Assembly: GCF_022163125.1 (NCBI RefSeq)
Contig: NZ_CP091881.1
Coordinates: 8,326,501-8,390,500 of the forward strand
From: Paenibacillus sp. HWE-109
GTDB taxonomy: Bacteria; Bacillota; Bacilli; Paenibacillales; NBRC-103111
DNA: 64,000 bases
Direction: 5' to 3'
Below the pieces are notes generated by a model. The model did not search any database. It was not told where the DNA came from and was given only the letters and a program-made list of their open reading frames with translations. Positions 25,785 to 32,235 of the stretch are shown one piece after another (positions within the stretch are counted from its first letter, which is position 1; each line of letters opens with the position of its first letter). The position numbers were made by a program, and so were the translations under genes.

Positions 25785-25968
25785 CTAATGAATTGTAGGA
25801 TGCTTATCGACGAGAAAATGGCTACTTTGGAGATGTAATGAACTGGATTGGCGTTACCCGGTACTTTATTGCCCGAATGGTTAGCTATTACTTGAAATAG
25901 CGCATCTGGCATTCATTAGATTTTCAGAATGAGCGATATTGGCCTAATAAAGGGTATTGAGTTCGTAA
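25785..25968 (+). repeat. 184-bp intergenic element, diverged copy
   Basis: Starts CTAATGAATTG, ends GAGTTCGTAA, exactly 184 bases. Shares GATGCTTAT, ATGGCTACTTTGGAGA, CTGG..ATTAG, TTGGCC.AATAA.GG.TATTG with the copies at 15.2-16.7 kb. The bases on either side do not form an evident target duplication. Confidence 0.8.
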
Positions 25969-25994
25969 GGAAGTTTGCGAAGGCGCATGGACTT

Positions 25995-26021
25995 GAAGAC
26001 CTAGCCGCAGGCTAGGTCTTC
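25995..26021 (+). terminator. Perfect 12-bp hairpin, terminator-like
   Basis: GAAGACCTAGCC-GCA-GGCTAGGTCTTC, followed only by TTAGAATTT. No gene ends just upstream on either strand, so it may belong to the intergenic element cluster. Confidence 0.5.
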
Positions 26022-26070
26022 TTAGAATTTGGATTGAAGTGAACGAGGAGTTACCAGTTGCCTCTTGGGA

Positions 26071-26248
26071 GGGAACTACAGTGCGCTATAATTCTGAGAA
26101 ACCGCCATATTCCACGCCAGAGGGAACTACGGTCCGCTATTTCGTTATTTCTCGCTCAGAATCAGCAGGTTCCGCTTAGATAGCGGATCTCAGTTCCCTT
26201 GCATGCTATGTTTGCGCCAGTTCCCGCCATTTAGCGGATCATAGTTCC
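26071..26248. repeat. Intergenic inverted-repeat element, family C (copy 1)
   Basis: Two direct copies GGGAACTACAGTGCGCTAT (26071-26089) and GGGAACTACGGTCCGCTAT (26122-26140) face two inverted copies ATAGCGGATCTCAGTTCCC (26180-26198) and TTAGCGGATCATAGTTCC (26231-26248). The whole could fold into a long stem. From 26249 to 26578 only degenerate pieces of the same word (GGAACTACG near 26337) are visible and I see no gene. Confidence 0.75.
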
Positions 26249-26578
26249 TTTTCGCACGACGCTTTCTGTCATTGCAAAGCCAAAGTGAACTAGGATCTGC
26301 GGAGGTTCCCGATTGCTTCATTTTCGCCACAACAGTGGAACTACGTTCTCTCTGCTGCGGCAGCGACCATTTTCCCGCAATGATGCGGGAGGTATGCTCG
26401 TTCGCCCATGACATCCAACCATTTTTCAGGACATCTGGGTGTTTACCGTGTTCGTGATAGGTGCTCCCCCATAGACTGATGTTGTAAGCTATTCACCCAA
26501 CAGAAACGATAAATGACCTGAAATGTTGAATGGAATCTGCTTTAAACGTCTTTCCAAATTCTAAGGAGGTGCACTTTC

Positions 26579-26887
26579 ATGGAATATGTTAAAGCTCCAA
26601 ACTATCCGGTGCAACCAATGCCAATGCCGGCTCCAGCACCAATGCCTATGCCAATGCCAATGCCTTTACCGGTCGTTCAACCGCCTGCTCCAATTATGCA
26701 TAAACCAGTTCACAATGACATTCATCTGCACGCATCGTATCAACAAACCTCGTATGTTTTCCCAAAACCTGTTCATGTGCAGCCTGTAGCTGTAGCTAAA
26801 GTTTGTTCGCATAATAACTCCGTAGGCAGTATTCTCGTACTCTTCATTCTACTTGTCATCATTACTCGCGGCATTATTAAATGTTGA
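26579..26887 (+). CDS. Small Met/Pro-repeat protein with a C-terminal membrane segment
   Basis: 102 residues with a very strong RBS AAGGAGGTG (26563-26571) eight bases before the ATG. Residues about 13-40 are a Pro-Met(-Ala) repeat (PMPMPAPAPMPMP and so on), the middle is His-rich (HKPVHNDIHLHAS), and the C-terminus is one hydrophobic helix (VGSILVLFILLVIITRGIIK) that resembles the YjcZ-type tail of small sporulation membrane proteins. No signal peptide. A terminator follows. Family not recognised; a spore-coat or metal-binding (His/Met) role can only be guessed. Confidence 0.75.
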   Translation: MEYVKAPNYPVQPMPMPAPAPMPMPMPMPLPVVQPPAPIMHKPVHNDIHLHASYQQTSYVFPKPVHVQPVAVAKVCSHNNSVGSILVLFILLVIITRGIIKC

Positions 26888-26924
26888 TTGGCTGAAAAAA
26901 TTTCTTTCGACTGATCCACCAAAA

Positions 26925-26970
26925 GTAATCCGTTTCGGGCTGTTAGAGGTCTGGAGCGGGTTATTTTTTT
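26925..26970 (+). terminator. Terminator after the Met/Pro-rich gene
   Basis: GTAATCCGTTTC (26925-26936) pairs with GGAGCGGGTTAT (26953-26964) with several G-U pairs, followed by seven T. Confidence 0.75.
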
Positions 26971-27058
26971 ATGTCAATGTCCATCGTGAGATCAGTTATG
27001 AATGAAGGGAAAAGAAGGGGGGAGACTATAGTCAAAAGTAGATCTGAGGTATCAATAT

Positions 27059-27766
27059 ATGGAAATATGGGAAACAATTTTAAGATCTTTGTTGGCCTTT
27101 ACCTTGATGATGCTTATCGCGCGAATCTTGGGAAAAACAACAATTGCTCAAATGACATATCATGATTTTGTAGCTTCAATTACATTAGGTGCCATTACCG
27201 CTAATATTGCCTTTAACGATAAAATAGTAATTTGGAATCTACTGACAGCAACGGTTACCTTTGCCGGAATTGCTGTTTTGTTGATGGTACTAGCTATGAA
27301 AAACCGGAGACTGAGAAACTGGGTTTCTGGAAAACCGACCGTATTAATTCAAGAAGGAAAGATTTTAGAGAACAATATGAAAAAAATTAAGATTACTTTG
27401 GATACGTTAAATCAAGAGTTAAGAGAAAAGGATATATTTAATATTCAAGAGGTTCAGTATGCGGTTCTTGAATTGAATGGGAATATCTCTGTGCTGCGAA
27501 CTCCGGAAAGTATGCCAGTAACGAGGAAAGATTTAAATTTGATCATGACTTCAAAGCAAAATTTTCCAATTGAATTAGTGATGGATGGTACTATCATTGA
27601 CGCCAATTTGGGACAAAATGGGTTGACAATGGATTGGCTTAATAAAGAAATAGAAAAGAAGGGGCTAATAATGAAAGATATTAATTACGCTGTTATCAGC
27701 TCTAATGGGAATGTATTTTTCGACGAATATAAGGACTATATCAGTAATCCAATTGATAGAGAATAA
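27059..27766 (+). CDS. DUF421/YetF-like membrane protein
   Basis: 235 residues; ATG 27059 follows GAGGT (27046-27050). Three N-terminal membrane segments with the family signature ARILGKTTIAQMTYHDFVASITLGAI precede the conserved soluble domain (GKPTVLIQEGKI, then ELREKDIFNIQEVQYAVLE, then LNGNISVL). The repeat of the second half is complete. The coding region is notably AT-rich with AAA/ATT-rich codons compared with its neighbours, a sign of possible transfer. Function unknown for the family. Confidence 0.88.
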   Translation: MEIWETILRSLLAFTLMMLIARILGKTTIAQMTYHDFVASITLGAITANIAFNDKIVIWNLLTATVTFAGIAVLLMVLAMKNRRLRNWVSGKPTVLIQEGKILENNMKKIKITLDTLNQELREKDIFNIQEVQYAVLELNGNISVLRTPESMPVTRKDLNLIMTSKQNFPIELVMDGTIIDANLGQNGLTMDWLNKEIEKKGLIMKDINYAVISSNGNVFFDEYKDYISNPIDRE

Positions 27767-27798
27767 ACGATCAGTATGATCGGAGCTATCGCCCAATT

Positions 27799-27817
27799 GA
27801 TAATGAGAATTAATTTC
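27799..27817 (+). promoter_or_regulatory. Fur box upstream of the AraC/binding-protein gene
   Basis: GATAATGAGAATTAATTTC matches the 19-base Fur consensus GATAATGATAATCATTATC at 15 positions. A TATGAT box lies at 27826-27831. Iron-dependent repression of the following gene is expected. Confidence 0.7.
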
Positions 27818-27868
27818 AATTGTGATATGATAGTTTTAATAGATCGTTATGAAAGGAATGGCCAATTT

Positions 27869-29842
27869 ATGAGAATTAGCGACCATATCGTCTTGTGGAA
27901 TCATGTTCTCATCAGAGTGATGGATGTTCGCCGCATGTTGCTGGAGCCTGGCGAAGTGATGCGCGGATATCGCGTACCGACAAGCGCTTTCCTGTATGTC
28001 ACGAGCGGCAGTGCCCAGATGTACATGGACGGGATCGAAAGCCGTATGGAGCGATTCCATGTTCTGCATGTAGGTAAGGGGCTCAGTCTCGACATTGTGG
28101 CTGCGGAACAGTTGGAATATTTCATGGTGCTGTACAAGGCAACTTTGCCGCTTCCGAGCCGATTTGAACTCGTCAGTTTGATGGAGCGCGAGAATCCGTT
28201 CCAGTTGCGCTATAGCTTGTCGCCTAAGTTTCCGATATCTTGGTTGGAGAAGCTGGAGCATATGTATCAAATATGGCAGGCACCCAGTCCGCTCGATAAA
28301 TTTAAAGTGAAGACGTTATTCTATCAATTGCTTTACGAATTGCTAGAACAGCTGCACGAACAAGGGGTCGACGTCATTCGTCCCGATCTCGTCAGCCAAG
28401 CCGTCTATTATATGGAGGAACATTATCAGGAACCAGTGACGCTGGAAGCCTTGGCGGATATGCTGGAATGTACGTCCAGACAACTGCTTCGATTGTTTAA
28501 GAATCAAATGGATACTAGTCCAATTGAGTATCTGATCCAGTTGCGGGTCAACAAGGCTAAGGAGCTTCTCATCTATACAGACAGAACGCTGAAAGAGATC
28601 TCGGAGAGTGTCGGCTACGCGGACAGTTATTATTTTAGCCGGATATTCAAAAAGCAGGAAGGTGTTTCTCCCAAAAGTTTCAAAGAGTCGTATGATCGGG
28701 AATGGCGTCGAAATAATCCATTCCCGGTGTCGAAATATTCCATTGTGGCGGGGGGGCTTAGACGCTATAGTAGTAATGATTATGAGAATCATTATCACTA
28801 TAAGAGAGAAGGAGATTCACAAATGTATAAGAAGACAAGAGCATGGATGACTACGATGGTCGTCATCTGTTTCACATTACTGTTAAGTGCTTGCTCGACC
28901 GGGGGGTCAACGGCAACGCCTACTGCAACCAATGGAGTGACACCGCTCCCGGCCGCTAGCAGCGCTCCATCCGCCGCCGCGAATAAGGAAGCTGATGCTC
29001 CGCGGGTCATTAAACACGCGATGGGCGAAACGACGATCAAGGGTACGCCATCTCGAGTCGTGATCCTGACCAATGAGGGGACGGAAGCGCTGCTCGCGGT
29101 CGGCATTAAGCCAGTGGGAGCCGTTATGTCCTGGATCGGAGAGCCATGGTACGACCATATCAAGAACGAAATGCAGAATGTAACTGTCGTCGGGGATGAA
29201 TTGCAGCCGAATCTTGAATTGATTGCCAGTTTGAAACCGGACTTGATTATTGGGAACAAAGTGAGACAGGAGAAAATTTACGATCAATTGAAACAAATTG
29301 CACCTACGGTGTTCGCGGCTGATTTGGTCGGGGATTGGAAAGTCAATTTCAAGCTGTACTCAGAGGTGGTAAATAAGAAGGATGAAGGCGAGAAAGCAAT
29401 GGCTGCTTTCGACAAACGTGTTGCGGAAGTGAAAGCGAAGCTCGGCAGCAAAGCAGCAACGAAAGTTTCACTGGCGCGTTTCTCGGCGACACAGGTGCGC
29501 ATTTACCAGAAACAAACATTTGCTGGCGTACTGCTGGGCCAACTGGGCATCGCACGTCCCGAGTCGCAGGACAAGGACTCTTTCATTGAGGTTATGAAAA
29601 AAGAAAATATCGCTAAAATGGACGGAGATGTCCTGTTCTACTTCGTCTCGGAAGCCAAAGGGAAGAAGGATGCTGCGAATGTGGTGAAAGAATGGATGAA
29701 TGACCCGTTATTCAAAAACTTAAACGTAGTGAAAGCCAATAAAGTAATTCAGGTAGATGAAGGGATTTGGAACTCCGCAGGCGGATACAAAGCGGCTAAC
29801 TTGCTCCTGGATGAATTGATCAAGTATTTCGATGTCAAATAA
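27869..29842 (+). CDS. AraC-type regulator fused in frame to a siderophore-binding lipoprotein
   Basis: 657 codons without a stop. Start ATG 27869 has AAAGGAA upstream; a longer frame from 27776 would run through the Fur box and is rejected. Residues 1-180 form an AraC arm-like sensor, 190-290 the two helix-turn-helix motifs (TLEALADMLECTSRQLLRLF; TLKEISESVGYADSYYFSRI; GVSPKSFKESY). After a short linker, residue 319 is a Met that opens a perfect lipoprotein signal (KKTRAWMTTMVVICFTLLLSAC, lipobox LSAC, Cys 342), followed by a FeuA/FhuD-type iron-siderophore binding domain to the end. Bacillus Btr also joins AraC and binding domains but, as I recall it, without an export signal. Here the binding domain may be made separately from an internal promoter (see the internal feature), or the fusion may be a membrane-spanning regulator. 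Confidence 0.75.
   Translation: MRISDHIVLWNHVLIRVMDVRRMLLEPGEVMRGYRVPTSAFLYVTSGSAQMYMDGIESRMERFHVLHVGKGLSLDIVAAEQLEYFMVLYKATLPLPSRFELVSLMERENPFQLRYSLSPKFPISWLEKLEHMYQIWQAPSPLDKFKVKTLFYQLLYELLEQLHEQGVDVIRPDLVSQAVYYMEEHYQEPVTLEALADMLECTSRQLLRLFKNQMDTSPIEYLIQLRVNKAKELLIYTDRTLKEISESVGYADSYYFSRIFKKQEGVSPKSFKESYDREWRRNNPFPVSKYSIVAGGLRRYSSNDYENHYHYKREGDSQMYKKTRAWMTTMVVICFTLLLSACSTGGSTATPTATNGVTPLPAASSAPSAAANKEADAPRVIKHAMGETTIKGTPSRVVILTNEGTEALLAVGIKPVGAVMSWIGEPWYDHIKNEMQNVTVVGDELQPNLELIASLKPDLIIGNKVRQEKIYDQLKQIAPTVFAADLVGDWKVNFKLYSEVVNKKDEGEKAMAAFDKRVAEVKAKLGSKAATKVSLARFSATQVRIYQKQTFAGVLLGQLGIARPESQDKDSFIEVMKKENIAKMDGDVLFYFVSEAKGKKDAANVVKEWMNDPLFKNLNVVKANKVIQVDEGIWNSAGGYKAANLLLDELIKYFDVK
28743..28771 (+). 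promoter_or_regulatory. Internal promoter for the binding-protein part
   Basis: TTGTGG (28743-28748), 17 bases, TATAGT (28766-28771), inside the open frame and ending seven bases before a near-perfect Fur box. The -35 contains the G7 tract's first bases in the spacer. Confidence 0.5.
28750..28756 (+). other. G7 homopolymer at the AraC/lipoprotein junction
   Basis: A run of seven G. With seven, AraC reads through into the lipoprotein; with eight, the frame meets TAG at 28759-28761 and AraC would end right after its normal C-terminus; with six it would end at 28850. The run is therefore a possible slippage site or a possible sequencing error. Confidence 0.7.
28778..28796 (+). promoter_or_regulatory. 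Near-perfect Fur box inside the open reading frame
   Basis: GATTATGAGAATCATTATC matches the 19-base Fur consensus at 17 positions. It lies 26 bases before the lipoprotein ATG at 28823, as expected for the operator of an iron-uptake gene. Confidence 0.85.
28823..29842 (+). CDS. Iron-siderophore ABC transporter substrate-binding lipoprotein (internal start)
   Basis: 339 residues if translation begins at ATG 28823, which has an independent RBS AGAAGGAGA (28807-28815). Residues 1-24 are a lipoprotein signal with lipobox LLSAC; a Thr/Ala/Ser/Pro-rich linker follows; then the class III binding fold with GTPSRVVILTNEGTEALLA, GDELQPNLELIASLKPDLII and VDEGIWNSAGGYKAANLLLDE. It would capture ferric siderophore outside the membrane and hand it to the FecCD permeases encoded next. 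The start of the first permease overlaps the stop. This is the same frame as the AraC gene upstream, so it is listed both as the tail of that fusion and as a separate product. Confidence 0.85.
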   Translation: MYKKTRAWMTTMVVICFTLLLSACSTGGSTATPTATNGVTPLPAASSAPSAAANKEADAPRVIKHAMGETTIKGTPSRVVILTNEGTEALLAVGIKPVGAVMSWIGEPWYDHIKNEMQNVTVVGDELQPNLELIASLKPDLIIGNKVRQEKIYDQLKQIAPTVFAADLVGDWKVNFKLYSEVVNKKDEGEKAMAAFDKRVAEVKAKLGSKAATKVSLARFSATQVRIYQKQTFAGVLLGQLGIARPESQDKDSFIEVMKKENIAKMDGDVLFYFVSEAKGKKDAANVVKEWMNDPLFKNLNVVKANKVIQVDEGIWNSAGGYKAANLLLDELIKYFDVK

Positions 29843-30851
29843 TACGGCAGCTTTGCTGCACACACGCAAAAGCAAGATGATCGGATTGACAGCGGGAGCT
29901 GTGTTTCTGATCGTGCTCGCCGCGGCAAGCGTTTTACTAGGGGCGCATACATACGGACTTGGCGATTTGTGGATGAGCTACAAGCATTTCGATGGCTCCA
30001 ATGAGCATTTGATTCTAAGAACGACCCGGGTGCCGCGGGTTCTGGTCGCAGCTGCCGTAGGCGCCAGTCTCGCAGTAGCGGGCACCGTCATGCAGGTGTT
30101 GACGAGAAACCCGCTGGCCTCCCCTTCTATATTTGGCATTAATTCAGGTGCTTCGTTATTCATCGTCATCGGGCTGGTCCTATATGGATCGGCCCTTACG
30201 ATGAATACGATGATTTGGATCGCTTTCGCCGGTGCGCTGTTCGTCTCGGTCTGCGTCTACGCAATCGCGATGCGGGGCAGCTGGTTCGAGCCGATCAAGC
30301 TAACGCTGGCTGGCGCGGCGATGGGAGCTTTTGCTTCGTCGATCACGTCGGGCTTGATTCTGATTAACAAACAGTCGCTGGATACAGCCTTGTTCTGGAT
30401 GATCGGGTCCGTCTCCGGGAGGAGTTTGGACCATTTGCTGTCGGTAGCCCCCTATATGGCGATTGGCTTAGGCCTAGCGATGTTTTTATCGGGCTCCCTC
30501 AACATTATGGTGCTGGGCGAGGAGAGTGCCCGGAGTCTGGGGCAGCGTGTGACGCTCATCCGGCTGCTGTCGTCGCTTGTCGTCGTACTGCTCGCCGGAA
30601 GTTCGGTCTCGGCTGCCGGTCCGATCGCATTCGTCGGACTGATCGTTCCGCATCTGTGCCGGTCGCTGATTGGTCATGATCACCGGTGGCTGCTGCCGTG
30701 CTGCGCATTAAGCGGAGCCGTGCTGCTCGTAGCGGCGGATCTGGCGGCGCGTTTCGTCCTGATGCCTAAGGAGGTACCCGTCGGTATCGCAACGGCGATG
30801 CTGGGCGTACCCTTTCTGATCCATGCAGCAAGGAGGAAGCAGCATGACTAA
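29832..30851 (+). CDS. FecCD-family iron-siderophore ABC permease 1
   Basis: 339 residues. ATG 29832 overlaps the end of the binding-protein gene by 11 bases. About nine to ten membrane segments and the family motifs RVPRVLVAAAVGASLAVAGTVMQVLTRNPLASPSIFG, split here as RVPRVLVAAAVGAS and TRNPLASPSIFGINSGAS, plus GPIAFVGLIVPHLCR near the C-terminus, which contacts the ATPase. Partner of the second permease; no ATPase gene is present in the cluster. Confidence 0.92.
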   Translation: MSNNTAALLHTRKSKMIGLTAGAVFLIVLAAASVLLGAHTYGLGDLWMSYKHFDGSNEHLILRTTRVPRVLVAAAVGASLAVAGTVMQVLTRNPLASPSIFGINSGASLFIVIGLVLYGSALTMNTMIWIAFAGALFVSVCVYAIAMRGSWFEPIKLTLAGAAMGAFASSITSGLILINKQSLDTALFWMIGSVSGRSLDHLLSVAPYMAIGLGLAMFLSGSLNIMVLGEESARSLGQRVTLIRLLSSLVVVLLAGSSVSAAGPIAFVGLIVPHLCRSLIGHDHRWLLPCCALSGAVLLVAADLAARFVLMPKEVPVGIATAMLGVPFLIHAARRKQHD

Positions 30852-31845
30852 TTCACGCTCGAGAAGATCGGCTGTGATCATCATCAGTTTACTGCTCGTG
30901 ACGATCGTGCTTTCCATGGTTAGCCTCTCTGTCGGCAGTGTAAACATCCCGCTAAAGGATGTTGTCCGCTCGTTGACCGGTCAGAACTTGGGCAGCTCAG
31001 AGCTGATTCTCATGAAATTCCGGCTTCCGCGAATCCTTGCCGCGATCTTAATCGGTGCGGCGCTGGCCGTATCGGGCGCCTTGCTGCAGGGCGTAATTCG
31101 GAACCCGCTCGCTTCACCGGATATTCTGGGTGTCACCGGAGGCGCATCCGCAGCGGCTGTTGCTTTCATGACGCTGTTCACAGGCTTCAGCATTCATTGG
31201 GTTCCAGTTGTTGCAATGGTGGGAGCGCTTCTCGCGGTCCTCATCAATTATACCCTCGCCTGGAAGCGGGGGGTATCGACTTACAGACTGGTGCTCATCG
31301 GCATTGGACTCTCGACTGCGATGGGGGCGCTCACCATGTTTCTGCTTATCAGCGGTCCGGCTTACTTGGCTGCTCAGGTGTTGAACTGGATGACGGGCAG
31401 CATCTACGGGACGAGTTGGAAGTACGTGCAGATCATCTTCCCCTGGATTGCCGTCTTTATCCCGCTCTCCTTCCTATATGCGAAGGAGCTGACGATTCAG
31501 ACACTAGGCGAAGCGACGGCTATGGGGCTCGGCAGCCGGATTCAGGGTACCCGAGTCATTGTGCTGCTCTACAGCGTAGCACTTGCCGGTGCAGCCGTCG
31601 GGGTGGCAGGGATGATCTCGTTCCTCGGCCTTATGGCCCCCCATATCGCTCGCAAGCTCGTAGGCAATTCGTATACGCTCATTATTCCCGTTGCGGCTTT
31701 AACCGGCGCGATTCTGCTGCTGTTGGCTGATTTGGCCGGGCGTATGCTGTTTATGCCGCTTGATATACCGGCAGGGGTATTCACAGCAGGGATCGGAGCT
31801 CCGTTCTTCCTGTATTTATTATTCAAACGCAAGCCAATTCGTTGA
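30844..31845 (+). CDS. FecCD-family iron-siderophore ABC permease 2
   Basis: 333 residues. ATG 30844 follows AAGGAGG (30829-30835) and overlaps the preceding stop by 8 bases. Motifs RLPRILAAILIGAALAVSG, RNPLASPDILGVTGGASAAA and GMISFLGLMAPHIARKLVG are complete. Forms the transmembrane channel with permease 1. The ATPase is probably supplied in trans, as with the shared YusV/FhuC-type ATPase of Bacillus. Confidence 0.92.
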   Translation: MTNSRSRRSAVIIISLLLVTIVLSMVSLSVGSVNIPLKDVVRSLTGQNLGSSELILMKFRLPRILAAILIGAALAVSGALLQGVIRNPLASPDILGVTGGASAAAVAFMTLFTGFSIHWVPVVAMVGALLAVLINYTLAWKRGVSTYRLVLIGIGLSTAMGALTMFLLISGPAYLAAQVLNWMTGSIYGTSWKYVQIIFPWIAVFIPLSFLYAKELTIQTLGEATAMGLGSRIQGTRVIVLLYSVALAGAAVGVAGMISFLGLMAPHIARKLVGNSYTLIIPVAALTGAILLLLADLAGRMLFMPLDIPAGVFTAGIGAPFFLYLLFKRKPIR

Positions 31846-31860
31846 TAATAGGCAAACAAT

Positions 31861-31895
31861 GGTCACTGGGCGTAAGCTGCCTGGTGACCTTTTTT
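31861..31895 (+). terminator. Terminator of the iron-uptake operon
   Basis: GGTCAC.GGGC pairs with GCC.GGTGACC, followed by six T. Confidence 0.9.
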
Positions 31896-31945
31896 GGAAT
31901 TTGGGGTGAACGCGGAGTTACTACAGCGGCCTTGTGCGAAGGTAA

Positions 31946-32122
31946 GGGAACTACAGTACGCTATTCTAGCAAAAAGTGGCATTATCGCGAGGTTGAAGGA
32001 ACTACAGGATGCTATTTTGCTGTTTGATGGGAAATTCAGCGTTTTTCGTGGAAATAAAGCCCTGTAGTTCCGCTATGACCCTCGCGGTCCTGCTATTTGC
32101 CTAAATAGCGACTTGTAGTTCC
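31946..32122. repeat. Intergenic inverted-repeat element, family C (copy 2)
   Basis: Direct copies GGGAACTACAGTACGCTAT (31946-31964) and GGAACTACAGGATGCTAT (31998-32015) face inverted copies CTGTAGTTCC (32062-32071) and ATAGCGACTTGTAGTTCC (32105-32122). Same architecture and total length (about 177 bases) as copy 1 at 26071-26248. Confidence 0.75.
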
Positions 32123-32160
32123 ATTACTAGGATTTGTCACTGGTGGAAGTGGTGAAAGTA

Positions 32161-32189
32161 TTGACAGAATTAAGATGCTATCCTATAAT
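32161..32189 (+). promoter_or_regulatory. Consensus sigma-A promoter of the ABC-2/TetR operon
   Basis: TTGACA (32161-32166), 17 bases, TATAAT (32184-32189): a perfect match to consensus, so activity must depend on repression. Confidence 0.92.
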
Positions 32190-32216
32190 TTAAACAATCG
32201 TTTAAAACGGTCGTTT
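32189..32216. promoter_or_regulatory. Tandem palindromic operator, probable TetR binding site
   Basis: TTTAAAC-AATC-GTTTAAA (32189-32206) is a perfect palindrome around four bases, and AAAC-GGTC-GTTT (32205-32216) repeats its core 13 bases on. Both cover the -10 end and transcription start of the perfect promoter, ideal for repression by the TetR protein encoded downstream. Confidence 0.7.
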
Positions 32217-32235
32217 AATAAAAGGAGTGGTTTTC

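Noticed and set aside
25785..25968. Insertion sequence remnant encoding a transposase
   Set aside because: The 184-bp elements contain no frame with transposase likeness and no convincing target-site duplication.
31197..31730. A 177-codon plus-strand frame within the second FecCD permease gene
   Set aside because: It lies in another frame of a gene with clear family motifs and has no RBS or recognisable product.
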